Positions 6,692 to 14,073 of a stretch of DNA of 18,458 nt are shown in pieces. Positions within the stretch are counted from its first letter, which is position 1, and each line of letters begins with the position of its first letter. The notes under the pieces are model-generated. The model was given only the letters and a program-made list of their open reading frames with translations, did no database searches and was not told where the DNA came from. The stretch lies in contig CAZCZO010000035.1 of assembly GCA_964503275.1 (NCBI GenBank), positions 1 through 18,458 of the forward strand, read 5' to 3'. The DNA is from DASRAP01 sp964503275. Lineage in GTDB: Bacteria; Gemmatimonadota; Gemmatimonadetes; Gemmatimonadales; Gemmatimonadaceae. Position numbers and translations under genes: made by a program.

Positions 6692-7546
6692 ATGGACCAC
6701 CCGGCAGTTGCGCGGCGCGACGCCGCCGCCCTCACCGCACTCACCGTGCAGGCCGCGACGGCGGCCGCGCGCGTGATCCGCGATGCGCTCCCCCGCCACC
6801 ACGACCTCGTGTGGCAGCACAAGTCGGAGTTCGACTTCGTCTCCGAGGTCGATCTCGCCGCCGAGCACGCGGCCATGGAGCGGTTCCGGCGCGAGCTGCC
6901 CGAGGCGCGCTTCCTCGCCGAAGAGACCGCCGCGACGCTCCCCCCTGCGGAGCGCGACCGCGGCGTGACGGTGGTGCTGGACCCCCTCGACGGCACGACC
7001 AACTTCCTGCACGGCGTCCCCGAGTATGCGGTGTCCATCGCCGTCCTCGTGGACGGTGTCCTCACCTCGGGCGTGGTGCTGAACGTCCCGCGCGACGCCT
7101 GCTACACCGCCACCGTGGGCGGCGGCGCGTGGCTGGGCGGGCAGCGGCTGCAGGTGTCGGCGGTGACCGACCCTGGCAGAGCCCTCATCGGCACGGGGTT
7201 TCCCTTCAAGGACCCGGCCGATATCCCCCGCTATCACGCCGAGATGGCCGCGGTCATGGCCGCCGCGAGCGGCATCCGGCGCCCGGGCGCTGCGAGCATC
7301 GACCTCGCCTGGGTCGCCGCGGGGCACTTCGATGGCTTCTGGGAGCCCGTCCTGAGTCCCTGGGATGTCGCCGCGGGCATCCTGCTCATCCGCGAGGCCG
7401 GCGGGATCTGCACCGACTACGATGGCGCGCCGTCCACGGCGTCGATGTCGTCGATCGTCGCCGGCAATGCCACGATCCACCCATGGCTACGCGGGACGCT
7501 CGCCGCCGCACGCGCGCGCTTCGACGCCACCGCGTCGCCCCGCTGA
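6692..7546 (+). CDS. Inositol monophosphatase family phosphatase
   Basis: A 284-residue member of the Li-sensitive, Mg-dependent phosphatase family (inositol monophosphatase SuhB, 3'-phosphoadenosine 5'-phosphatase CysQ, histidinol-phosphate phosphatase HisN and others). Metal-binding residues are visible: Glu77-Glu78 in LAEET, Asp97 and Asp100 in DPLDGTTNF (97-105), and Asp224 in PWDVAAGILLIREAGG (223-238). FDFVSEVD (47-54) is the N-terminal signature. The substrate cannot be told from sequence alone; the DPLDGTTNFLHG form is typical of the general inositol monophosphatase branch. The ATG at 6692 is taken as the start; an in-frame GTG directly before it (6689) is equally possible because there is no SD. 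The stop overlaps the next gene's ATG by 1 nt (TGATG), so the two are co-transcribed. Confidence 0.9.
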   Translation: MDHPAVARRDAAALTALTVQAATAAARVIRDALPRHHDLVWQHKSEFDFVSEVDLAAEHAAMERFRRELPEARFLAEETAATLPPAERDRGVTVVLDPLDGTTNFLHGVPEYAVSIAVLVDGVLTSGVVLNVPRDACYTATVGGGAWLGGQRLQVSAVTDPGRALIGTGFPFKDPADIPRYHAEMAAVMAAASGIRRPGAASIDLAWVAAGHFDGFWEPVLSPWDVAAGILLIREAGGICTDYDGAPSTASMSSIVAGNATIHPWLRGTLAAARARFDATASPR

Positions 7547-8511
7547 TGTCGCACCCCGGACCCGCTGCCCAGCGCCTGTCCGCGGCCCGTGATCCCACGG
7601 CACTGGTCGAGCTGGTGCCCAATGTCTCCACCGGCGACCCGACGCTCGTCGCGTCCTTCGCCGACGCGATGCAGGCCGCTGGCGCGGTGGTCCTGGACAC
7701 CAGCAGCGACCGCTGGCACAACCGCAGTGTCATCACCGCTGTCGCCGCCCCGTCGGTGGCGGTCGAGGCCGCGTGTGCTCTCGTCGCAGCGGCGCGCGAG
7801 GCCATCGACATGCGCGAGCACCGCGGGGTGCATCCGCGCATCGGCGCCGTCGACGTCATTCCCTTCGTACCGCTGCGCGAGGTCGATATGGCGGACTGCG
7901 TCGCCCTGGCCCGCGACTGCGCAGCGCGTGTCGCCGCCACGCACGACATCCCCTGCTTCCTCTACGAGCACGCGGCCCGTCGCCCCGACCGCGTGACGCT
8001 CGCCGACATCCGCCGCGGCGGGCTCGAGACCCTGCAGCGCACGATCGCGACCGACCCCTACCGGCGCCCCGATACGGGGCCATCGCACACGCACCCGACC
8101 TTCGGCGCGGTGGCCATCGGGGCGCGCGCGCTCCTGGTCGCGTTCAACGTGTTCGTGGGGCCGGCCGCCGCGCTGCCCGCTGCGCGTCACATCGCGCGAA
8201 CGATCCGCGCCAGCAGCGGCGGACTCCCGGGGCTCAAGGCCATCGCCGTCGAAGTGGATGGGCAGGCACAGGTCAGCATGAACCTGGTGGACCTTGCGCG
8301 TATCACACTCGCGCAGGCCTTCGACGCGGTCGCACGACAGGCCGCGTCCCATGGGCTGGAGGCCCTGCGAGGCGAACTCATCGGCCTGGTGCCCGATGCC
8401 GCGGTGACGCCCGACGCACTGCACATCCCAGGGCTCGACGCGCTCCGCACGCGCTCGCTCGAACAGCGACTCGCCGCAGCCGGCTACCCGCCGCGCGTCA
8501 CTCCTGGGTGA
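7546..8511 (+). CDS. ftcD: Glutamate formimidoyltransferase (single-domain)
   Basis: A 321-residue protein matching the formiminotransferase part of FTCD. It moves the formimino group from N-formimino-L-glutamate to tetrahydrofolate, feeding one-carbon units from histidine breakdown. Seen motifs: LVPNVSTG (23-30, family VPNFSEG), HNRSVIT (58-64), and EHRGVHPRIGAVDVIPF (91-107) with two conserved histidines (H92, H96), one of which should be the general base. RASSGGLPGLKAI and AQVSMNLVDL are the C-terminal subdomain signatures. There is no cyclodeaminase domain, so a separate enzyme would have to release ammonia. No hut genes are in the window. The ATG shares one base with the phosphatase stop. 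The 3' end overlaps the convergent map gene by 14 bp. Confidence 0.88.
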   Translation: MSHPGPAAQRLSAARDPTALVELVPNVSTGDPTLVASFADAMQAAGAVVLDTSSDRWHNRSVITAVAAPSVAVEAACALVAAAREAIDMREHRGVHPRIGAVDVIPFVPLREVDMADCVALARDCAARVAATHDIPCFLYEHAARRPDRVTLADIRRGGLETLQRTIATDPYRRPDTGPSHTHPTFGAVAIGARALLVAFNVFVGPAAALPAARHIARTIRASSGGLPGLKAIAVEVDGQAQVSMNLVDLARITLAQAFDAVARQAASHGLEALRGELIGLVPDAAVTPDALHIPGLDALRTRSLEQRLAAAGYPPRVTPG

Positions 8512-9247
8512 GGATCCAGGGCCCCGTCGGCGTGATCGCGACGCTGTGCTCGAAGTGGGCCGACCATTTGCCGTCGGCGGTGACCACCGTCCACTTGTCG
8601 GCCAGCGTGATGGTACGACCCGTCCCCTGACACACCATCGGCTCGACCGCCAGCGTCATGCCGGGCACCAACCGGGGACCACGCTTCGGCTTGCCCTCGT
8701 TGGGGACCTGCGGGTCGCCGTGTGGCGAGTACCCCACGTAGTGCCCCACCAGATCCACCGCCGTCGCGTAGCCCTCCGAGGCGACGTAGGACCCGATCGC
8801 ATGGCCGATATCGCCGATGTGGTTGCCCACGACCATCTGCGCGATCCCTCGCGCCAGGGACTCCCGCGTCACGTCGAGCAGGCGCTGGGCCTCGTCGCTG
8901 ATCACCCCGACGCCCACGGTGATCGCAGCGTCGGTGTACAGCCCCTCGAACTTCACGCCGAAGTCGAGGCTGACGATATCCCCCTCGCGCAGGATCTTCT
9001 TCGGCGACGGAATGCCATGGACGATCTCCTCGTTCACGGAGATGCACGCGGAACCCTTGAAGCCGTAGAGGCCCTTGAACGCCGGCGTCGCGCCGGGGTG
9101 CGAGCGGATGAAGTCGTCGGCGAGCTTGTCGATGGCCGCCGTGCTCACACCGGGCGCGACCGCCGCGGCCATGACCCGATGCGTCGCTGCGAGGAGTCGG
9201 CCGCCTTCGGCCATCACCTCCAGCTCACGGGTCGACTTCAGCTGCAT
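8498..9247 (-). CDS. map: Methionine aminopeptidase, type I
   Basis: A 249-residue metalloprotease that removes the initiator methionine from new proteins. All five metal ligands are in place: Asp95, Asp106, His169, Glu202 and Glu233, in SLDFGVKFEGLYTDAA, GHYVGYSPHG, AVEPM and FEHSVAIT. His77 is the usual substrate-contacting histidine. There is no N-terminal zinc-finger extension, so it is the short type Ia form. The reading frame stays open upstream into adk, but the ATG at 9247 is chosen because homology starts there (MQLKSTREL) and it shares a base with the adk stop (TGATG). It is the last gene of the spc operon here. Normally infA or rpmJ and rpsM would follow; instead it converges with ftcD, overlapping by 14 bp. 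Confidence 0.96.
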   Translation of the reverse strand: MQLKSTRELEVMAEGGRLLAATHRVMAAAVAPGVSTAAIDKLADDFIRSHPGATPAFKGLYGFKGSACISVNEEIVHGIPSPKKILREGDIVSLDFGVKFEGLYTDAAITVGVGVISDEAQRLLDVTRESLARGIAQMVVGNHIGDIGHAIGSYVASEGYATAVDLVGHYVGYSPHGDPQVPNEGKPKRGPRLVPGMTLAVEPMVCQGTGRTITLADKWTVVTADGKWSAHFEHSVAITPTGPWILTQE

Positions 9248-9882
9248 CACGCCGCGAGGGCAGCGTGGACGCGCGCGGCGACCTCGTCGAGTGAGCCCAC
9301 GGCATTCACACTCGCGACCCGCGGTCCGTTCGCCTCGTACCACGCCTTCACCGGCGCCGTCTGCTCCTCGTAGACCTCGATGCGACGACGGATCGCCGCC
9401 GGCTCATCGTCGGCCCGGCGCACCAATGCCGTCCCGCAGGTCGGACACGGCGTGCCCGGCTCGAGGCCCATGTGCGGCGATTGATCCTGCGGGCAGGTCG
9501 TCCGGGCCGAGAGGCGCTTCACCAACTCCTCGGTGTCGACGTCGAACGACAGCACGACATCGAGGGTCTTCCCCACCGACGCCAGCGCGTCCCGCAGCCC
9601 CTCGGCCTGCGCCGTGGTGCGCACCACGCCGTCGAGGATCGCTCCCCGGGCCGCCTCGGGCGCGTTGAGCGCATCGCGCATGATCCCGAGGATGACGTCG
9701 TCGGGCACGAGGTCGCCCCGCTCCATCGCGGCCTTCGCCGCCAGACCCAGCGGGGTCCCCGCCTTGACGGCGGCACGGAGCACATCGCCCGTGGCGATCT
9801 TCGGAACGCCGAGGGAGAGCGCGAGGCGCTCTCCCTGGGTCCCCTTGCCCGCGCCTGGCGGACCGAACAGGACGATCAACAT
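9247..9882 (-). CDS. adk: Adenylate kinase
   Basis: A 211-residue nucleoside monophosphate kinase that interconverts ATP + AMP and 2 ADP. The P-loop is GPPGAGKGT (7-15) and TGDVLR (31-36) contacts AMP. The AMP-site motif, usually LDGFPRT, reads LDGVVRT (83-89), so Phe-Pro is replaced by Val-Val while Arg88 is kept. The LID has a zinc-type layout in altered form, C130-x2-D133 and C146-x2-C149, with 12 residues between the pairs instead of about 16. RRADDEP and AIRRRIEVYEEQT follow as in the family. SecY-adk-map is the standard bacterial order. The start has GGGGA about 9 nt upstream; the stop overlaps map by 1 nt. It lies 25 nt after secY. Confidence 0.96.
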   Translation of the reverse strand: MLIVLFGPPGAGKGTQGERLALSLGVPKIATGDVLRAAVKAGTPLGLAAKAAMERGDLVPDDVILGIMRDALNAPEAARGAILDGVVRTTAQAEGLRDALASVGKTLDVVLSFDVDTEELVKRLSARTTCPQDQSPHMGLEPGTPCPTCGTALVRRADDEPAAIRRRIEVYEEQTAPVKAWYEANGPRVASVNAVGSLDEVAARVHAALAA

Positions 9883-9907
9883 GCTGCGTGTTCCCCGCGG
9901 TGGCCGA

Positions 9908-11242
9908 CTAGAAGCCGGTCGTCGTCTGCCGGCCGCGGAACTTCACGCGACCCTTCTTCATGAAGCCGTCGTACTTGCGCAGCAACAGGTGCTGCTGCAT
10001 CTGCGCCATCGTGTCCAGCGCCACGCCCACGACGATCAGCAGCGAGGTCCCACCGAACTGGAAGGGCACGTTCACCATGTTCGCGATCCAGATCGGCATC
10101 AGCGCGATGACCGTCAGGAAGATCGCGCCCGGCAGGGTGATCCGGGTCAGGACCTGATCGATGTACTCCGCGGTCTTCGAACCCGGCTTGACGCCCGGGA
10201 TGAAGCCCCCCTGCTTCTTCAGGTTCTCGGACAGGTCGATCGGGTTGAAGATGATCGACGTGTAGAAGTACGTGAAGAAGATGATCAGGATCGCCGAGAG
10301 GATGTAGTAGAACACCGAGCCCGGATTGAAGTACTCGGCGAAGCGCGCGAGCGACTCATTTCCCGAGAACTGCGCGATCGCCCCGGGCACCACGATGAAC
10401 GACTGCGCGAAGATGATCGGCATCACGCCCGCCGTGTTGATGCGCAGCGGGATGAAGTTCTTCGCCGACTCACGCATCCGGCCCCGCGCCATGGTGCGCT
10501 GCGGGATCTGGATCGCGATGCGCCGGGCCGCCAGGGTGATCGCGACGACCGCCGCCACCACCGCCACCATCAACACCGCCAGCACCAGCAGCCCGAAGGG
10601 CGAGAGCGCCCCCGTGCTGAGGAAGCGGAAGGTCTGGATGATCGCCGGCCAGAAGCCCTGCACGATCGAGAAGAAGATCAGCAGCGACGCCCCGTTGCCC
10701 AGGCCGCGCTCGGTGATCTGCTCACCCAGCCACATCACGAACAACGCGCCGGTGGTCAGGAACAGCGCCGTCTGGATCTTGAACGCGAAGCCCGGGGCCA
10801 ACACGGCGCCCTGCAACGCATCGGACTCCAGGAACAGCGCGAAGCCCCAGGCCTGGATCAGCGCCAGCCCGACCGTCAGGTAGCGCGTCCACTGCGTGAT
10901 CTTCTTCTTGCCCTCTTCATCCTTGTTGAGCTTCTCCACCTGCGGGATCACGGCACTCGCGATCTGCATGAAGATGCTCGCCGAGATGTACGGCATGATC
11001 CCGAGCGCGAACACCGTCGCGCGCGAGAGCGAGCCACCGACGAACAGGTCGTAGAGCCCCAAGAGCCCGCCGGCCTGCGCGTCGAAGAACTGCGTCAGAG
11101 CCACGACATCCACGCCGGGGACCGTGATGGTCGCACCGATGCGGTAGATCAGGAGCACCATCAAGGTGAACGTGATCTTCTGCCACAGCTCTGGCGTCCG
11201 ATAGATGTTGGCCAGTGCGGCGGCCGGATTCGCCTGCGACAT
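9908..11242 (-). CDS. secY: Protein translocase subunit SecY
   Basis: A 444-residue integral membrane protein that forms the protein-conducting channel of the Sec translocon with SecE and SecG. The sequence has the expected ten hydrophobic segments, including residues about 22-41, 117-137, 155-175, 215-238, 310-330 and 368-388. Family signatures are visible: MPYISASIFMQ (83-93) after the plug region, GLGNGASLLIF (180-190), QIPQR (245-249), IPLRINTAGVMPIIFA (264-279) and the basic C-terminal tail ending RKYDGFMKKGRVKFRGR. The tail loops carry the charged residues that contact the ribosome and SecA. It follows rplO by 16 nt. AGGCCC before the start is a poor SD, so coupling to rplO is likely. 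Confidence 0.97.
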   Translation of the reverse strand: MSQANPAAALANIYRTPELWQKITFTLMVLLIYRIGATITVPGVDVVALTQFFDAQAGGLLGLYDLFVGGSLSRATVFALGIMPYISASIFMQIASAVIPQVEKLNKDEEGKKKITQWTRYLTVGLALIQAWGFALFLESDALQGAVLAPGFAFKIQTALFLTTGALFVMWLGEQITERGLGNGASLLIFFSIVQGFWPAIIQTFRFLSTGALSPFGLLVLAVLMVAVVAAVVAITLAARRIAIQIPQRTMARGRMRESAKNFIPLRINTAGVMPIIFAQSFIVVPGAIAQFSGNESLARFAEYFNPGSVFYYILSAILIIFFTYFYTSIIFNPIDLSENLKKQGGFIPGVKPGSKTAEYIDQVLTRITLPGAIFLTVIALMPIWIANMVNVPFQFGGTSLLIVVGVALDTMAQMQQHLLLRKYDGFMKKGRVKFRGRQTTTGF

Positions 11243-11258
11243 CGTCAGAGGGCCTGGT

Positions 11259-11717
11259 TTAGTCTTCGACGCGGCCGCCGGCCGCGACGATCTTCAAACG
11301 CGCTCCGGCCGAGACGGCCACTCCACGCACGGTCACCGCGCTCTCGAGCGCGCCGTTCGACAGGATCTTCACCGGCCGGCCGCGCCGCGCCAGCCCGGCC
11401 GCGACCAGCGACTCCGCCGTGACCTCGCCGCCCGCCGCGACCGCGACCAGCTGGTCCAGCCGGATCACCGACGCCGCCGGCTCCTGCGGACCACCCATCC
11501 CACGCTTCGGGATGCGCCGCGTCATCGGCATCTGACCGCCTTCGAAGTGCGGCTTGCCGCCGCCCGGGCCATGATGACCCGCGCGCGCCTTGCTACCCTT
11601 ATGTCCCTTCCCCGAGGTCTTGCCCGTCCCCGAGCCTGGGCCGCGTCCCAACCGCTTGCGGTTGCGATGCGCGCCCGGCGTCGAGGCCAGCGACTCGAGA
11701 CTGATCTTGTCCGTCAT
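11259..11717 (-). CDS. rplO: 50S ribosomal protein L15
   Basis: A 152-residue large-subunit protein. The N-terminal Gly/Arg/Lys-rich rRNA-binding extension is typical: HRNRKRLGRGPGSGTGKTSGKGHKG in overlapping pieces, then GFEGGQMP-like HFEGGQMPMTRRIPKRG. The C-terminal globular part includes LARRGRPVKILSNGAL. The ATG at 11717 is chosen: AAGGAG lies about 5 nt before it, whereas an in-frame GTG at 11723 would be almost on top of that SD and overlaps the rpmD stop. The gene begins 2 nt after rpmD and is followed by secY, the standard spc order. Confidence 0.96.
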   Translation of the reverse strand: MTDKISLESLASTPGAHRNRKRLGRGPGSGTGKTSGKGHKGSKARAGHHGPGGGKPHFEGGQMPMTRRIPKRGMGGPQEPAASVIRLDQLVAVAAGGEVTAESLVAAGLARRGRPVKILSNGALESAVTVRGVAVSAGARLKIVAAGGRVED

Positions 11718-11719
11718 CT

Positions 11720-11971
11720 TCACTCCTTCACAGGGGTCACCTCAACGAGGTGACGCACACGCTTGATCATCCCTCGCAGCGACGGCGAGTCCTGATGGAC
11801 GACCTCCGACTGATGATGGCGCAGGCCCAACGCTTCGAGCGTCTGGCGCATCCGCCACGTCTGACCGATCCCGCTGCGCACCTGCTTGATGCGCACCTTG
11901 CCCTCGGTCAGGGTGTTGGGCGGCGTCACCGCCGGCCCCTTCCCCGGGTGCCACACGAACGTCCGCGGCAT
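11720..11971 (-). CDS. rpmD: 50S ribosomal protein L30 with N-terminal extension
   Basis: The L30 domain occupies residues about 25-83 (KVRIKQVRSGIGQTWRMRQT, then ALGLRHHQSEV and SLRGMIKRVRHLVEV) and matches the usual size of about 60 residues. In front of it lie 24 residues (MPRTFVWHPGKGPAVTPPNT onward) that L30 normally lacks. The ATG at 11971 shares a base with the rpsE stop (TGATG) and has AAGGAG 8 nt upstream, so it should be used. A GTG at 11896 with GAGGG just before it would give a normal-length L30 and is a possible second or true start. The gene is placed between rpsE and rplO as in other bacteria. Confidence 0.92.
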   Translation of the reverse strand: MPRTFVWHPGKGPAVTPPNTLTEGKVRIKQVRSGIGQTWRMRQTLEALGLRHHQSEVVHQDSPSLRGMIKRVRHLVEVTPVKE

Positions 11972-12750
11972 CAGACCGTCTCCTTGACCTTGGCGCGCGA
12001 CTTGTACGGGATCGCTGAGACCTCGACCCCGCGCTCACGCGCGATCTGCTCCACCGTCACCAGCTGACGGAGGCCGTCCATCGTCGCCCGCACCATGTTG
12101 TGCGCGTTCGACGAGCCCAGCGACTTCGTGAGGATGTCCGTGATGCCCGCGGCCTCGAGCACCGCGCGCACCGCGCCCCCCGCGATCACCCCGGCACCCG
12201 GCGCCGCCGGCTTGAGGAGCACGCGACCGGCCCCGTGCTCACCGACGACCTCGTGCGGGACCGTGCCACCCGTGAGCGGCACCGACACCAGCGCGCGACG
12301 CGCCGCGTCGACCGCCTTGCGGACGGCCTCCGACACCTCGTTCGCCTTCCCCGTCGCGAACCCGACCTTCCCCTGCCCGTCGCCCACGGCGACCAGCGCG
12401 TTGAAGGAGAAGCGGCGACCGCCCTTCACGACCTTCGCCACGCGATTGATGGCGACCACATTCTCGATCAGGTCCGAGCCACCTTCGCTGCGGCTGTTGT
12501 CGCCCCCGCGGCCGCCATCGCGACGCGGGGCGCCATCCCGACCGCCGCCCGGGCCGCCGCGACCGGCACCACCGCCCGGCCCGCCGCGTCCCTGACCGCC
12601 GCCCGGGCCGCCACGACCGGCACCTGGACCGCCACGACCACGGCCGCCACCCGGACCGCCACGACCGCCACCGGGGCCACCCCGGCCACGCCCGCCGCCC
12701 GCACCGGCGCCGCCGGCCGGACCATTCGACACTCGAGTCTCGTCCGCCAT
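11971..12750 (-). CDS. rpsE: 30S ribosomal protein S5 with a Gly/Arg-rich N-terminal tail
   Basis: A 259-residue protein, against about 165 in most bacteria. The S5 fold begins near residue 93 (LIENVVAINRVAKVVKGGRR, then FSFNALVAVGDGQGKVGF) and continues normally to SAIPYKSRAKVKETV. S5 lies at the mRNA entry channel and helps decoding fidelity and unwinding. The first 92 residues are mostly Gly, Arg and Pro: RGGP occurs six times, at residues 23, 30, 39, 46, 55 and 64. The tail should be translated, because the ATG at 12750 has GGAG 7 nt upstream and lies 1 nt after the rplR stop, and the frame has no other start with an SD. The tail is predicted to be disordered and could bind RNA; its function is unknown. 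The stop overlaps rpmD by 1 nt. Confidence 0.96.
   Translation of the reverse strand: MADETRVSNGPAGGAGAGGGRGRGGPGGGRGGPGGGRGRGGPGAGRGGPGGGQGRGGPGGGAGRGGPGGGRDGAPRRDGGRGGDNSRSEGGSDLIENVVAINRVAKVVKGGRRFSFNALVAVGDGQGKVGFATGKANEVSEAVRKAVDAARRALVSVPLTGGTVPHEVVGEHGAGRVLLKPAAPGAGVIAGGAVRAVLEAAGITDILTKSLGSSNAHNMVRATMDGLRQLVTVEQIARERGVEVSAIPYKSRAKVKETV
12541..12690 (-). repeat. In-frame RGGP-encoding tandem repeat within rpsE
   Basis: This stretch encodes residues 21-70 of S5. It is made of units of 7 or 9 codons, each containing Arg-Gly-Gly-Pro-Gly followed by Gly/Ala/Gln-Gly spacers. Arg spacing is 7, 9, 7, 9 and 9 residues. The DNA is nearly pure G+C with many GGCGG and CCACGACC words on the plus strand, so copy number could vary between strains by slippage, and assembly errors are possible here. 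Confidence 0.75.
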
Positions 12751-12751
12751 C

Positions 12752-13099
12752 TTAGAACTCCAGCCCGGCTTCCCGGGCGCCGTCGGCCACAGCCTTCACC
12801 CGGCCATGGTACTGGTAACCCCCGCGGTCGAACACCACCTTCGTGATGCCCGAAGCCTTGGCCTTCTCGGCCACCAACTTGCCGACCGCGACGGACTTCT
12901 CCGTCTTCGTCCCGCTGAACGCATTGTCGGTGACCGTCAGCAGCGTGTGCTGCGCCTGGTCGTCCACGATCTGCGCATAGATGTGCTTCAACGAACGGAA
13001 CACCACCAAGCGGGGACGCTCCGGCGTCCCAGCCACCTTCGCACGGACCCGGCGATGCCGGCGGTCCCGCTGCTCGGCACGCGTCTTCGGAATGCGCAT
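12752..13099 (-). CDS. rplR: 50S ribosomal protein L18
   Basis: A 115-residue protein of normal length that binds 5S rRNA in the central protuberance. The N-terminus is basic (RIPKTRAEQRDRRHRRVRAK). The L18 core is clear: RPRLVVFRSLKHIYAQIVDD, then SGTKTEKSVAVGKLVAEKAK and the C-terminal VVFDRGGYQYHGRVKAVADG, where FDRGGYxYHGRVKALAD is the hallmark. The ATG shares one base with the rplF stop (TAATG). The stop is 1 nt before the rpsE ATG. Nothing is unusual. Confidence 0.97.
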   Translation of the reverse strand: MRIPKTRAEQRDRRHRRVRAKVAGTPERPRLVVFRSLKHIYAQIVDDQAQHTLLTVTDNAFSGTKTEKSVAVGKLVAEKAKASGITKVVFDRGGYQYHGRVKAVADGAREAGLEF

Positions 13100-13638
13100 T
13101 ACTTGCCTCCCGCCTTACCCGCCTTCCGACGGATCTGCTCACCAGCGTACTTGACGCCCTTGCCCTTGTAGGGCTCGGGGGGGCGCAACGAGCGGATCTC
13201 CGCCGCCACCTGCCCCACGACTTCCTTGTCCGTGCCTTCGATGATCACGTTCGTCGGCTGGGGCGCCGACAGCGTGATCCCCTTCGGGGCCTTGAACTCG
13301 ATCTGGTGCGAGAGCCCCAGCGCGAGCAGCAACCCATAGGGCTTCGGCTCGGCCTTGTAGCCGACGCCGACGATCTCCAACTGCTTCTTGTAGCCGTTCG
13401 TGACGCCCTCGACCATGTTGGCCACGAGCGTGCGCGTCAGGCCGTGCATCGACTTGTCCATCGGATCATCCGACGGACGCGTGACGCTCAACACCGCGCC
13501 ATCCTGCGCGATCTCGATGCGGCCGGGAATGGCGCGCGACAGCTCGCCCTTGGGGCCCTTCACGGTGATGCGGCGGTCGGCCACGCTGATCGTGACACCG
13601 GCCGGCACCGTGATCGGCAACTTTCCGATACGTGACAT
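13099..13638 (-). CDS. rplF: 50S ribosomal protein L6
   Basis: A 179-residue protein of normal length with two similar domains; it binds 23S rRNA near the sarcin-ricin loop, where elongation factors act. The start MSRIGKLPITVPAGV is canonical. MVEGVTNGYKKQLEIVGVGY marks the link between the domains. The C-terminal signature is PEPYKGKGVKYAGEQIRRKAGK. The start has GGAG 8 nt upstream (AAGGAGACCACATC before the ATG) and lies 12 nt after the rpsH stop. The stop TAA shares a base with the rplR ATG. Confidence 0.98.
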   Translation of the reverse strand: MSRIGKLPITVPAGVTISVADRRITVKGPKGELSRAIPGRIEIAQDGAVLSVTRPSDDPMDKSMHGLTRTLVANMVEGVTNGYKKQLEIVGVGYKAEPKPYGLLLALGLSHQIEFKAPKGITLSAPQPTNVIIEGTDKEVVGQVAAEIRSLRPPEPYKGKGVKYAGEQIRRKAGKAGGK

Positions 13639-13650
13639 GATGTGGTCTCC

Positions 13651-14052
13651 TTACCAGACCAGCGCAAGGAGTTCGCCGCCCGTGCGCGCCCGCCGCGCTT
13701 CCCGGTCGGTCATCAGCCCCTGCGAAGTGCTGAGGATCGCCACACCCAAGCCGTTGCGCACGCGCGGGATCTCGCTCACGCCCACATACTGGCGCAGCCC
13801 CGGGCTCGACACCCGGCGCAGCTCGCGGATCACCGGATGGCCACCGGCGGCATACTTGAGGATCACGCGCAGGATCGGACGACCCGCGTCGTCCGTCACC
13901 AGGCGGTAATCCTGGATGAACGCACTCTCCTTGAGGAGGCGTGCGATCTCCACCTTCATCTTGGACGCCGGCATGTCCACGCGACGGTGCTTCGATCCGC
14001 AGGCATTGCGGATCCGCGTGAGCATATCGGCGATCGGATCGGTCATCGACAT
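13651..14052 (-). CDS. rpsH: 30S ribosomal protein S8
   Basis: A 133-residue protein, a normal length. S8 binds the central domain of 16S rRNA and in Escherichia coli also represses the spc operon. The start MSMTDPIADMLTRIRNA is canonical, and the C-terminal RNA-binding part reads ILSTSQGLMTDREARRARTG-GELLALVW. The ATG at 14052 is preferred over ATG 14046 because AGGAG lies about 10 nt before it. A 64-nt gap with a small hairpin separates it from rpsN, one of the longer gaps in this operon. Confidence 0.97.
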   Translation of the reverse strand: MSMTDPIADMLTRIRNACGSKHRRVDMPASKMKVEIARLLKESAFIQDYRLVTDDAGRPILRVILKYAAGGHPVIRELRRVSSPGLRQYVGVSEIPRVRNGLGVAILSTSQGLMTDREARRARTGGELLALVW

Positions 14053-14073
14053 GACTACAGTACTCCTATGGTT

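Noticed and set aside
6619..7545. Upstream extension of the ftcD reading frame
   Set aside because: It covers the phosphatase gene in another frame; ftcD homology begins at ATG 7546 with the TGATG junction.
9248..9343. Upstream extension of map into adk
   Set aside because: The extra residues are an out-of-frame reading of adk, and methionine aminopeptidase homology starts at 9247.
9533..11422. Very long open reading frame on the plus strand opposite secY and adk
   Set aside because: It runs antisense to clear secY and adk codons, is rich in Arg, His, Gln and Asp as expected for a G+C-rich shadow frame, and has no recognisable domain.
12541..12690. Possible CRISPR or satellite array in rpsE
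   Set aside because: The repeats are in frame, code for RGGP units of the S5 tail and have no unique spacers of constant size.
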